Made by a program: the position numbers and the translations under genes | In this document: piece after piece, positions 17,036 to 25,085 of the stretch | How the letters are laid out: the number at the start of each line of letters is the position of its first letter | Numbering within the stretch: position 1 is the stretch's first letter | DNA from: Prolixibacteraceae bacterium | GTDB lineage: Bacteria > Bacteroidota > Bacteroidia > Bacteroidales > Prolixibacteraceae | Assembly (NCBI GenBank): GCA_027858715.1 | Contig: JAQICD010000143.1 | Span: 1 to 37,607 of the forward strand | Length of the DNA: 37,607 nucleotides | Direction of reading: 5' to 3' | The notes under the pieces: model-generated | What the model was told of the DNA's origin: nothing | What the model saw: only the letters and a program-made list of their open reading frames with translations | The model's database searches: none

Positions 17036-18217
17036 ATGATAAGAATATCTTATATATTAATTTGTTTAATGGTGTTTGCAGCCTTTACTATAAATGGGCA
17101 ATCACTAAACGAATTGCGTGATAAGAAAGAAAAAACACAAAAAGAAATTGATTATACCAACTGGTTACTCGAAAAGACAGGCAAAACCAGTAAGGCAACT
17201 ATCAACCGTTTGTCGCTGATTAACGAGCAGATAAAACTTCAGGAGAGCCTCATCCAGGATTATAATACACAAATTAATCTCTTTCAATCATCAATTAACG
17301 AAAACCGAAATGTAATTCAAATGATGAGCGACGATTTGGAACAAATCAGAAAAGATTATGCCCGAATGATTCAGCAGGCATATCGCAAACGTGGCGATTA
17401 TAACCGGCTTGTTTTTCTTCTATCGAGCGAAACCTTTAACCAAGCGTACAAGCGTTTGCTTTATATCCGGCAAATGACCAATTTCAGGCAGAATCAGCTT
17501 GAGCAAATTGAAGCGTTGCAATTTGTTCTTCAACAAAAAAATATTGAGTTGAACGAACAACGAGTCGAAAAGCAGCAGATTATGGTGCAACAAATGCAGG
17601 AAGTATCGTTACTCAAAAACAGGAAAAAGGAGCAGAGTGCAACCTACAGCCAGCTTCAGAAAAGGCAGCGCGAGTTGAAGCAACACCTTGAATACCAGCA
17701 GCGTGTTGCGCAGCGTCTCGAGCGTGAAATAGAGCGAATTATTGCCGAAGAAGCCCAAAAAGCGCGCGAAATGGCTAAAACCCCTGAATACCAGTTGATT
17801 TCTGATAATTTTGCAAAAAACAAAGGGCGATTTCCATGGCCAACCGAAAATGGCATTATTACCGACCGTTTTGGCGAGCATTCTCATCCGGTATTAAAAA
17901 ATATAATTGTAAATAATAATGGTGTCGATATTACTACTCGCCCTGACGAAAAAGCACGTTCGGTTTTTAAAGGTACTGTAAGCCGTGTTTTTGCCGTGCC
18001 CGGTGGCAACACTGCTGTAATAGTGCGGCATGGCGAGTATATCAGCGTATATTCCAACCTGACCGAGGTGTATGTAAAACAAGGCGACGAAGTTGATACA
18101 AAACAAAACATCGGCGCTATTTTTGTCGATAAGGACGATGACGATAAAACCATACTGAAATTTCAGATATGGCGTGAGAATGTTAAACTAAATCCTGAAG
18201 ATTGGATTGCAAAGTAA
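17036..18217 (+). CDS. envC: EnvC-like murein hydrolase activator (degenerate LytM)
   Basis: This 393-residue protein has a signal peptide (about 1-21). A long coiled coil (about 22-250, rich in Glu/Gln/Arg/Lys) follows, then a C-terminal M23/LytM domain (about 260-393, from FPWPTENGIITDRFG). The zinc site is degenerate. The first His of HxGxD is Asn here (NNNGVDI), and the HLHF motif near the end reads ILKF. Such EnvC/NlpD-type proteins do not cut peptidoglycan but switch on amidases at division. Because three ligand His positions are replaced, I call it an activator rather than an endopeptidase. It is the last gene of the dut-TPR-DUF4292 run and ends one base from the convergent crp gene. 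Confidence 0.85.
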   Translation: MIRISYILICLMVFAAFTINGQSLNELRDKKEKTQKEIDYTNWLLEKTGKTSKATINRLSLINEQIKLQESLIQDYNTQINLFQSSINENRNVIQMMSDDLEQIRKDYARMIQQAYRKRGDYNRLVFLLSSETFNQAYKRLLYIRQMTNFRQNQLEQIEALQFVLQQKNIELNEQRVEKQQIMVQQMQEVSLLKNRKKEQSATYSQLQKRQRELKQHLEYQQRVAQRLEREIERIIAEEAQKAREMAKTPEYQLISDNFAKNKGRFPWPTENGIITDRFGEHSHPVLKNIIVNNNGVDITTRPDEKARSVFKGTVSRVFAVPGGNTAVIVRHGEYISVYSNLTEVYVKQGDEVDTKQNIGAIFVDKDDDDKTILKFQIWRENVKLNPEDWIAK

Positions 18218-18218
18218 T

Positions 18219-18920
18219 TTAAATACTGGCCATTCTTCGTAGTGTAGGGATATCTAAAAACCGTATTTTTCTTCCTTTGAGTTCTATCAGTTTGTCTTGC
18301 TTGAATTCCGAAAGTAACCTGATAACCGATTCGGTTGCTGTTCCAACCATGTTGGCTAATTCTTCGCGGGTTAATGCAATTTGCAAAACATTATTTTCAT
18401 CAACATCAAAGCTGTCTTTCAGTAGCAGTAAAACTTCGGCAAGCCTTTCTCGTACAGTTTTCTGAGCAATATCGGTTATATAATCGTTTGCTTCTCTGAG
18501 TTCACGACATAATATCTGAATCATCCAATGCGAAAATTTCCAGTTGTTCTGAAGCATAAACAATAAAGTAGGATATGGAATATGACAAAGCACTGCATCG
18601 TCAATAACCTTGGCTGTTGTACAAGCCAGCTCCTGGCTTAGCAACGAACGGAAAGCAATAATATCGCCGCCTTTAACAAACCTGATAATTTGTTCTTTGC
18701 CGTCGATGCCTGTTTTATATATCTTTAAAATCCCTCTGGTTACGCAATAAAAACCCGTTAAGCGTGTACCCTCGCGGTAAATCACGCTTCCTTTTTTATA
18801 TAACTGGCAAGTTTTATCATAGTTCAGTTTGCCAATTTCTGTATCGTTCAGGTGTTTAAAAAATTTAAAACCCGATAAATTTGTTTCTTCCGGTGTGGGG
18901 GCATAAAGCGAGTTTCTCAT
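18219..18920 (-). CDS. Crp/Fnr-family transcriptional regulator
   Basis: This 233-residue protein has a cNMP-binding-like jelly-roll domain (about 20-140, YKKGSVIYREGTRLTGFYCVTRG) and a C-terminal winged helix (about 155-225). The recognition helix contains GTATESVIRLLSEF. Its Glu and Arg align with the Glu and Arg that both CRP and FNR use to read the GA of their sites. The specificity residues Arg180 of CRP and Ser212 of FNR are replaced by Thr and Ile. It lacks the N-terminal Cys cluster of FNR, so it is not a classical oxygen sensor. The ligand is unknown. The gene is divergent from osmC across a 213-base gap with a CRP-like palindrome, so osmC is a likely target. Confidence 0.85.
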   Translation of the reverse strand: MRNSLYAPTPEETNLSGFKFFKHLNDTEIGKLNYDKTCQLYKKGSVIYREGTRLTGFYCVTRGILKIYKTGIDGKEQIIRFVKGGDIIAFRSLLSQELACTTAKVIDDAVLCHIPYPTLLFMLQNNWKFSHWMIQILCRELREANDYITDIAQKTVRERLAEVLLLLKDSFDVDENNVLQIALTREELANMVGTATESVIRLLSEFKQDKLIELKGRKIRFLDIPTLRRMASI

Positions 18921-19065
18921 AACTTCTTTCTGTTTAAAATGATTTTAAAAACCATGTAAAAACCTAATTATTGTTCAGAGGGAAAAGTTCTGTAAGATAT
19001 AATCTTATGTTGAAAATTAAAACTATTCATTCAAAAAAAATAAATTAGCTATTTGCAAACAGGTG

Positions 19066-19081
19066 TGTGATTTAGGTTACA
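19066..19081. promoter_or_regulatory. CRP-like palindrome between crp and osmC
   Basis: TGTGA-TTTAGG-TTACA matches the CRP/FNR-superfamily layout TGTGA-N6-TCACA at 9 of 10 arm positions. Its centre is about 41 bases before the transcription start expected from the -7-like TTACTTTG at 19103-19110, the classical activator position. Confidence 0.45.
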
Positions 19082-19133
19082 GTTTTTGCTAACAGTTTCA
19101 CCTTACTTTGTAGCGTAAATAAAAAATGAAACG

Positions 19134-19550
19134 ATGAAACAGGAAACATTACTAAGCTGGAAAGGCGACATGGAATTTGAAACAGAGTTGTTTGGACATA
19201 AACTTACACTCGATGCTGCTGAAGAATCGGGTGGTCACAACAAAGGCCTGCGCCCCAAGGTGTTAATGCTTACTTCGCTTGCAGGATGCACCGGGATGGA
19301 TGTTATATCTATTCTTCGTAAAATGAAAGTTGAACCCGATGAATTCAATGTTCGTGTTGATGGAAATGTAACCGATGAACATCCAAAGCAATACGATAAA
19401 ATGCATATAATTTATGAATTCAAGGGCGATAATCTGCCTGAAGCAAAATTGAAAAAAGCCATTGAGCTTTCGCAGGATAAATACTGTGGTGTTTCATCGG
19501 TTTATAAGAAAGCGATTGAACTAACATACGAAATTAAAATCTTAGAGTAA
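19134..19550 (+). CDS. osmC: OsmC family protein
   Basis: OsmC/Ohr proteins reduce organic peroxides through a pair of reactive cysteines. The 138-residue protein keeps both: one in LTSLAGCTGMDVISILRKM, on the central helix, and one in QDKYCGVSSVYKKA near the C-terminus. The N-terminal strand pattern (WKGDMEFETELFGHKLTLDAAEE) fits the YhfA-like branch of the family more than classical Ohr, so the actual substrate is open. It is a single-gene unit: a Crp/Fnr gene is divergent upstream with a CRP-like site between them, and a hairpin terminator follows. Confidence 0.88.
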   Translation: MKQETLLSWKGDMEFETELFGHKLTLDAAEESGGHNKGLRPKVLMLTSLAGCTGMDVISILRKMKVEPDEFNVRVDGNVTDEHPKQYDKMHIIYEFKGDNLPEAKLKKAIELSQDKYCGVSSVYKKAIELTYEIKILE

Positions 19551-19577
19551 CCCAAAGGTGATGTGAGATTTATGTTT

Positions 19578-19617
19578 TGCCTGGATTAAGCGTCTAAATG
19601 CTTATTCAGGCATTTTT
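19578..19617 (+). terminator. Terminator after osmC
   Basis: TGCCTG...TTAAGC pairs with GCTTATT-CAGGCA (19600-19612), a long hairpin with one bulge, followed by TTTTTC and more T. It lies 27 bases after the osmC stop. The T tract serves the plus strand; the convergent gene would have no U tract here. Confidence 0.6.
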
Positions 19618-19627
19618 CTTTGTTTTA

Positions 19628-21673
19628 TTAGTATAGATTAAACTCAAAATCATCCATTAGCCAATTTCCTTCGCCGGTATTCCAGGTATAAATTTTTAAC
19701 TCGTAGTTATCGGATTTCACTTGTGGCAATTGATATATTAAACTTAAGGTTTCCCATTGGTTCGGTTTCTGAATCGGGTTTTTCAAATTGTACGATTTGT
19801 AATATGTGTTTGTCCCGTCTTCGCTTATCGATACAACCATTTCACAATTTTTTATTTCGTCAACTGCCAGCATCTTAGTATTTAAAAAAAGAATCCGGTT
19901 TTGCTGTTTTAGTTCCGGAATATGAGTCGATTGGTATGTTGCACCGTACTTCGTCGAGGATGTTAATTCACTGCTTCGTTTCCCGGCGTAAGCCTGGGTT
20001 GTGGATATGGTGGTGTTTCGCCATTGTTTATCAGGCTCATCTTCAAAATCGTAACTTGCAGTAAAAGCTGCAATTTTTTCATCAAAGCCCAAATATTTTT
20101 CAAGAGATAATGGTGAGGTTTGATTCCATTTTTTGCAGAGGGTAATTTGTCCATTGTAGGCTATTTCCCTTACCCGGTTAATAATTTCGGGATACGATGC
20201 ATAGATGTCTGATAAAAAGTAATCGTTTTGATAAACCAGGTAGTTGTAATCCCAATCAAGCATTTCTTCAATAATTTCAGGTCTGGTTGACATTCCGGCA
20301 TAGCCTTTTCGCTTCATCAATATAAAGGGAATGTTGGGCGCATGAGCATCCAAAACAAGTATCTTGTCGGTTGGGGCTACTCCATTCGAATCTAAAAAAC
20401 GATTTGCTTCCCTGAAGTTGTTTATGGTAACCATGGTTTTATCCCAATCACCTGTTTTACGTCTTTCGTCCTGAATTTTTTTTGAACCCGAAATCCATAT
20501 TACAGTAAAAACAATGATAACTGAGCTGGCTATGTAACTTGTTGTTGAGGTGTTTTTAATAGGAATAAACGAAACGGCTGATATAAAAAATAAGATGATT
20601 GGTATAAAAAAGCTGTCCAGAAAATAGTAATCGTGCGCAGGAAACTGTCTTAACATCAAAGTAGAAAACAGCATACAGCCAAAAAGAATTACACCTGAAG
20701 TTGCAATAAACAAATACTGAGCTTTGTTGATTTTTACTTTCTTTATAAAAATGAATAAGGAGGATATGAGCAGCGAAATCGCCAGAATTGCATAATGTGC
20801 TTTGGTAAAGTAGTGATACTCCCAATTATTGAGGGCTGTTTTGATAAGTTCCTGCGCATGCTGCAAATTGCGGGGAGGCATAAATTCATTCAGGAATATC
20901 GATCCATGCAGTTCTCTGAGGTGACGGTTGTATAAAAAGTAAGCGATCAAAAGGCCAATCGATAGCGCGACGGGTGCTATTTTGGGTTTTACAGCATCAT
21001 TTTTGCGCACTGCTCGTAAAAATTCAATGCCAAGTACGGCAATAAGCGGAATTGCAAAAGTGGTACGTGCCAGAGCTGCCAGTGTTATAAATAGCAGGAA
21101 TAAGATAAAATGACGGTTCTTGCTGTTTTCGAGGTGTTTATAATAAAAGAAAATAGCAATAAAAGCATTGGCAAGCGATGGTATGGTAGGCAAAAACCCG
21201 TTTTGATAATAGACGAAAACCGGCGATGTAGCCGCAAAAACAGTAATAAACAACGATTTAGGGAAACTATTGCTTATTTTATGCGATAATTTGAAAAGAA
21301 AAATCAGCCCGATAAAGCTGTATAATAGCACATAAAGTCTGAAAATGAATGGTGAATTCACCCCGCTTACTTTCATTAAAACAGCAGGTAGATAATCGTG
21401 TATCGGAAAATCAACTGACGTAATACTACTGGTTGAAGATACTTCCCAGTCGTGAGGAAACTGGTGGTTTAAAGTAAAGGTTTCGGGCTTAAAAAAGTTG
21501 AGGTTGTTGTTTACAAAACCCAATGCCAGGGCATACCTATCCGATTGTGCCCATGCATGAATATGAGAAGGGAATTCGTTGAGATGCCCTCCGTGGAAAT
21601 AAAAACCGATTAGTATAATAACGACTAAAACGATGAGGGGCTGGGATGAACGAAATGATTTTCCGGCTAACAT
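19628..21673 (-). CDS. GT39-like membrane glycosyltransferase with C-terminal beta domain
   Basis: This large integral membrane protein looks like the glycosyltransferase 39 (dolichyl-phosphate-mannose mannosyltransferase-like, GT-C) group. After a first membrane helix (PLIVLVVIILIGFYF) comes an extracytoplasmic loop with WAQSDRYALALGF, then ten or so hydrophobic helices to about residue 410. The C-terminal 120 residues are soluble and look like a beta-sandwich, perhaps carbohydrate-binding (AAFTASYDFEDEPDKQW to NWLMDDFEF). GT39-type enzymes move sugar from a lipid carrier to protein or lipid outside the membrane; the acceptor here is unknown. I chose the ATG at 21673. An ATG at 21778 adds 35 hydrophobic residues but would leave only about 30 bases before the divergent gene. 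Confidence 0.72.
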   Translation of the reverse strand: MLAGKSFRSSQPLIVLVVIILIGFYFHGGHLNEFPSHIHAWAQSDRYALALGFVNNNLNFFKPETFTLNHQFPHDWEVSSTSSITSVDFPIHDYLPAVLMKVSGVNSPFIFRLYVLLYSFIGLIFLFKLSHKISNSFPKSLFITVFAATSPVFVYYQNGFLPTIPSLANAFIAIFFYYKHLENSKNRHFILFLLFITLAALARTTFAIPLIAVLGIEFLRAVRKNDAVKPKIAPVALSIGLLIAYFLYNRHLRELHGSIFLNEFMPPRNLQHAQELIKTALNNWEYHYFTKAHYAILAISLLISSLFIFIKKVKINKAQYLFIATSGVILFGCMLFSTLMLRQFPAHDYYFLDSFFIPIILFFISAVSFIPIKNTSTTSYIASSVIIVFTVIWISGSKKIQDERRKTGDWDKTMVTINNFREANRFLDSNGVAPTDKILVLDAHAPNIPFILMKRKGYAGMSTRPEIIEEMLDWDYNYLVYQNDYFLSDIYASYPEIINRVREIAYNGQITLCKKWNQTSPLSLEKYLGFDEKIAAFTASYDFEDEPDKQWRNTTISTTQAYAGKRSSELTSSTKYGATYQSTHIPELKQQNRILFLNTKMLAVDEIKNCEMVVSISEDGTNTYYKSYNLKNPIQKPNQWETLSLIYQLPQVKSDNYELKIYTWNTGEGNWLMDDFEFNLY

Positions 21674-21807
21674 TGATATGATGTTGAAATGATTTGTGTA
21701 AAAATAAATAAAAAATACATTTGAGGCATATATGTATAAAAAATTGAAAGTTCCCAAAATGAGAGTTATTTTTTGCATGTTTGCATTATTTATTGGAATA
21801 ATATCAG

Positions 21808-22218
21808 ATGAACCTATCGGAGATTAATAAAATTTGCGAAAAGACGCTTATTGGGCATCTTGGAATTGAGTTTACGAATTACGAAAACGATACGCTTGAG
21901 GCCTCTATGAGTGTCGATGAACGTACGATTCAACCCATGGGCTTCCTGCATGGTGGTGCTTCTTTGGCCATGGCCGAAACGGTAGGCAGCGGTGCCTCGC
22001 TGCTGCTGATTGACCATGAAAAGTACAATGTGTTTGGGATGAATGTATCGGCCAGTCATATTTCGTCGGTGCGCCGGGGTAAAGTACACGCAAAGGCTAC
22101 AATTATACATAGAGGTCAGACCACTCACGTGTGGAATGTCGAAATAAAAGACGACTCGGGTAAACTAATTTCAGTGGCACGTGTTACCAATGCAATAGTT
22201 CCGAAAAAAGAAGAGTAA
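21808..22218 (+). CDS. menI: Hotdog thioesterase, probable DHNA-CoA thioesterase
   Basis: This 136-residue hotdog-fold protein belongs to the PaaI-type thioesterases and closely resembles E. coli MenI/YdiI. Shared features are QPMGFLHGGASLAMAETVGS, where the Glu of AET is the catalytic residue, followed by GMNVSASHISSVRRGKVHAKA and HVWNVEIKDDSGKLISVARVTNAIV. MenI hydrolyses 1,4-dihydroxy-2-naphthoyl-CoA in menaquinone synthesis. The gene is only 6 bases ahead of menF, which makes this role much more likely than phenylacetate metabolism. A generic acyl-CoA thioesterase cannot be ruled out. Confidence 0.82.
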   Translation: MNLSEINKICEKTLIGHLGIEFTNYENDTLEASMSVDERTIQPMGFLHGGASLAMAETVGSGASLLLIDHEKYNVFGMNVSASHISSVRRGKVHAKATIIHRGQTTHVWNVEIKDDSGKLISVARVTNAIVPKKEE

Positions 22219-22224
22219 CGCGCA

Positions 22225-23322
22225 ATGGATTTTTTTCAGGCAATTCAGCTATGTATCGATAAAAACCTTCAATTTGCGGCATATCGTTTGCCGCATCACG
22301 ATGCCGTACGTCTTATTGTTCAGAACGATTCCACTGTTATGCCGACCGAAGTGAATGCCGGGCTTTTCGAGCGCAAAGGCTTTTTATTGGCTCCGTTTAA
22401 GCTGGACGAAGCAGGTAATTCTTTATTTGTAAATGCCGACTTCGACTACATTAGCGCCGACTATACCGATTTTAACGAGCTTGAATTGCTCCAACCTGTT
22501 CCTCTTCAGCAGGCCGATTTTAGCAACGGTGTTGTTGCCCGAAAGGATTTCATGTCACAGGTTGAAAATATCAAATCGCAGATTAGCGAAGGTCGTTTCG
22601 AGAAAGTAGTGCTTTCGCGTATAAAAGTGATTGAACGAAGTTACCGTCATCGGCTGACTGAAATTTTCCAGATGCTGACTACTTCTTACTCCAATGCTTT
22701 CGTTTACCTTGTTAATGCCGGCGCTCAACTTTGGCTGGGTGCTACCCCCGAACCTTTGATGTGTTCAAATAAAAATGAATTGAGCACCGTTTCGCTGGCC
22801 GGTACCCGACGTTATAATGCCGAGAACCTGAACCTTCACAACTGGTGCAAAAAAGAACGGGTTGAGCAGGAACTGGTAACCAGTTACATTCAGAAAGCAT
22901 TAAATAAATTTCAAATTACGAACTATTCGAAAGTGGGGCCATACACCAAAAAAGCAGGAAATCTGGTGCACCTGCGTACCGATTTTACGCTCGATTTTCA
23001 CGTAGTAAATGGGCAAATAGGGAATCTGCTATCTGAATTGCATCCCACATCGGCGGTGTGCGGAATACCAAAAGAAGAGGCGATGAGTTATTTGCTAAGA
23101 ACCGAAAAGCACAACCGGCGCTATTATTCGGGATATCTCGGTCCGGTAAATATCGAAGAGCGTATGTTGCTGTTTGTAAATCTCAGGTGTATGGAAATTC
23201 TGCCCGATAGGCTGGTGTTGTACGTCGGGGCAGGTATAACTTCCGAATCAGTGGCTGCCGATGAGTGGGACGAAACCGAAATTAAAGCCGACACTTTGCT
23301 GTCGGTTATTCACAAAGTTTAA
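22225..23322 (+). CDS. menF: Isochorismate synthase
   Basis: The enzyme isomerises chorismate to isochorismate, the first committed step to menaquinone. The 365-residue protein is a chorismate-binding enzyme: SQISEGRFEKVVLSRIKVIE, then GATPEPLMCSNKNELSTVSLAGTR, the W-x-x-K-E-x-x-E-Q motif (WCKKERVEQELVTSYI), HPTSAVCGIPKEEA, and the C-terminal YVGAGITSESVAADEWDETEIKA with Mg-binding acidic residues. It pairs with the MenI-like thioesterase in one operon. menD, menB and the other men genes are not in this window. Its stop codon overlaps the convergent PHP gene by four bases. Confidence 0.9.
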   Translation: MDFFQAIQLCIDKNLQFAAYRLPHHDAVRLIVQNDSTVMPTEVNAGLFERKGFLLAPFKLDEAGNSLFVNADFDYISADYTDFNELELLQPVPLQQADFSNGVVARKDFMSQVENIKSQISEGRFEKVVLSRIKVIERSYRHRLTEIFQMLTTSYSNAFVYLVNAGAQLWLGATPEPLMCSNKNELSTVSLAGTRRYNAENLNLHNWCKKERVEQELVTSYIQKALNKFQITNYSKVGPYTKKAGNLVHLRTDFTLDFHVVNGQIGNLLSELHPTSAVCGIPKEEAMSYLLRTEKHNRRYYSGYLGPVNIEERMLLFVNLRCMEILPDRLVLYVGAGITSESVAADEWDETEIKADTLLSVIHKV

Positions 23323-24101
23323 AGCAGTATTTCGCCACGCTGGCGGTTTCTGAAGCGAGTAATTCGAGTATAACCTACTTCTTTTAACAGCTCGACGGCT
23401 GTGTCGAAGTGGCGGGCTACTTGCTCTGGTTTATGAGCATCGGAACCAAGGGTTACCGGAACACCAATTTTTGCAGCCATTTCCAGAATTTTTTTGTTGG
23501 GAAAGAACTCTCCGCAAGGCCGGTCAATTCCACTGGTGTTCAGCTCCATAACCATATCTGCTTCTTTGAGTATTTTTAAAGTTTCTTCGTACAACTCGCT
23601 TTGGTCGTGTTCGGGCCAGCATTGTAGTTTTTTTATTAAATCGAAATGGCCAATTACGTCAAATAAGCCCGATTTGGCAGCATTTTGTACTTGTTTGAAA
23701 TATCGTTTGTACAATACGTCGTTGGGCCATTTACCATACAAAGAGCGGTCTGTGTCGAAATTCCAGTCGCCCAGGAAATGAACCGAGCCAATAACATAAT
23801 CGGCCGGAAAATACGAGATAAGCTGCCTAAGTTCCAGTTCGCGGTCTTCAAAATAATCAACTTCAATGCCAAATCGCACTTGCACATCGGTCGAGAAATT
23901 GTTACACAGGCTTTTCAGGTTTTCTTTCATCACGGGATAGTCAATTTCCTGTACACTCCAATCAACCGGGGCCAATGTAATGTGGTCGGTGAAACCTATT
24001 TCAGCAAGGTCTTTTTTTCGGGCATTTTCAAGGTATGCAGGGTAAGTGTCAGCCCCGTCGGAGAATGACGTGTGCATGTGGTAATCAACTAAAAAACTCA
24101 T
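23319..24101 (-). CDS. PHP-domain phosphatase, histidinol-phosphatase (HisJ) type
   Basis: The protein (260 residues from the ATG at 24101) is a PHP metal-dependent phosphoesterase. Its metal ligands appear in order: VDYHMHTSFSDG (His-x-His), GFTDH, GIEVDYF (Glu), GSVHFLGD (His), VIGHFDLIKK and LGSDAHKPEQV (Asp-x-His). HisJ-type enzymes remove phosphate from histidinol phosphate; the family is broad and no his genes are nearby, so the substrate is not certain. I prefer the ATG at 24101, since the 22 extra codons upstream (to 24167) lack family similarity. The stop TAA overlaps the menF stop in a shared TTAA. Confidence 0.85.
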   Translation of the reverse strand: MSFLVDYHMHTSFSDGADTYPAYLENARKKDLAEIGFTDHITLAPVDWSVQEIDYPVMKENLKSLCNNFSTDVQVRFGIEVDYFEDRELELRQLISYFPADYVIGSVHFLGDWNFDTDRSLYGKWPNDVLYKRYFKQVQNAAKSGLFDVIGHFDLIKKLQCWPEHDQSELYEETLKILKEADMVMELNTSGIDRPCGEFFPNKKILEMAAKIGVPVTLGSDAHKPEQVARHFDTAVELLKEVGYTRITRFRNRQRGEILL

Positions 24102-24228
24102 ATTTGTGTTATTGTTTTGCGCTAAGTTAAAACTTTGTTTACCAAAACAGTGTTTAAGAATCAACAATTTTTGTTAAGTTTAAAATAGAAAATTACAAAA
24201 TCACCTTCGTGGTTATAAAAAAAATTGG

Positions 24229-24891
24229 ATGAGGGATATCGTAGAATTTTTATCGGCGCTTGAAGCCAATAATAACAAAGAATGGTTCGACAACAACAGG
24301 GAAACCTATCAGGATGTGAGGGTGCAATTTTTGCAATTTACCGATTTGCTCATTCACGAGATACGTTCTTTCGATCCACAGGTGCCTTATACCGACCCCA
24401 AAAAGTGTGTGTTCAGAATTTTTCGCGACATGCGTTTTTCTAAAGATAAGCGCCCTTACAAGAATAACTTTGGTGCTTTTATTTCCCGCGATGGTCGTAA
24501 AGGCGGCAATCCGGGCTACTATCTTCATATTCAGCCCGGGGCATCGTTTGTTGCTGGTGGTCTTTTTATGCCCGATGCTCCAAAATTAAAAGCAATTCGC
24601 AACGATATTTTCAATAATCCCGATGATTTGCTCGAAATTATAGAGGACTCAGAATTTAAAAACTCTTTCACTCTTTTCGACGGCGATAATTTAAAGACTG
24701 CCCCCAAAGGATTCCCAAAAGATTTTAAGCATATAGATCTGTTGAGGCATAAGTCGTTTGCACCTTTGATGCCACTTCGCGATGAGCAATTATTTAGTCC
24801 CGATATTTTTGAATTGATAATATCGGCTTTCAAAAAAATCACACCATTAAACCATTACTTGAATAACATTATCGATCATTATACGAAGTAA
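24229..24891 (+). CDS. DUF2461 (TIGR02453) family protein
   Basis: This 220-residue protein matches the DUF2461 family: the N-terminal FLSALEANNNKEWFDNNRETY, FRIFRDMRFSKDKRPYKNNF, and the middle GGNPGYYLHIQPGASFVAGGLFMP. The family is widespread in Bacteroidota and other phyla and has no established function. Length is normal. Its last 32 codons before the final few are duplicated, about 90 percent identical, at 30059-30154 near znuB (see the repeat and pseudogene entries). No signal peptide. The gene is alone on its strand between the PHP gene and the TonB cassette. Confidence 0.85.
   Translation: MRDIVEFLSALEANNNKEWFDNNRETYQDVRVQFLQFTDLLIHEIRSFDPQVPYTDPKKCVFRIFRDMRFSKDKRPYKNNFGAFISRDGRKGGNPGYYLHIQPGASFVAGGLFMPDAPKLKAIRNDIFNNPDDLLEIIEDSEFKNSFTLFDGDNLKTAPKGFPKDFKHIDLLRHKSFAPLMPLRDEQLFSPDIFELIISAFKKITPLNHYLNNIIDHYTK
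24787..24882 (+). repeat. Donor copy of the DUF2461 3'-end repeat
   Basis: These 96 bases, inside the DUF2461 gene, align with 30059-30154 at 86 of 96 positions. A central block of 63 bases differs at only one position. Mismatches sit toward both ends. Confidence 0.85.
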
Positions 24892-25085
24892 AAAAGATCT
24901 TATATTTTTACGAACTAAATATTTTCAGTTTAATCCATTAACACCGACCATTGCCAGGAAACAATAGACATATTTCTTTTATTGTATAGCTGTAGGATTA
25001 AGGTTATGTGGGCGGTTAAGAACACTACTTTTACTCCGACTATCAGAATTGGTTTGTGGAATTGTTTTTAAATTATTTTTTTGAT

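Noticed and set aside
18219..18920. Classical oxygen-sensing FNR
   Set aside because: The N-terminal Cys cluster that holds the iron-sulfur centre is missing, and the Ser used by FNR in the recognition helix is Ile here.
19628..21778. Longer start of the GT39-like gene at 21778
   Set aside because: The extra 35 residues are hydrophobic but precede a normal start (MLAGKSFRSS) and would push the gene to 29 bases from the divergent thioesterase, leaving no room for promoters.
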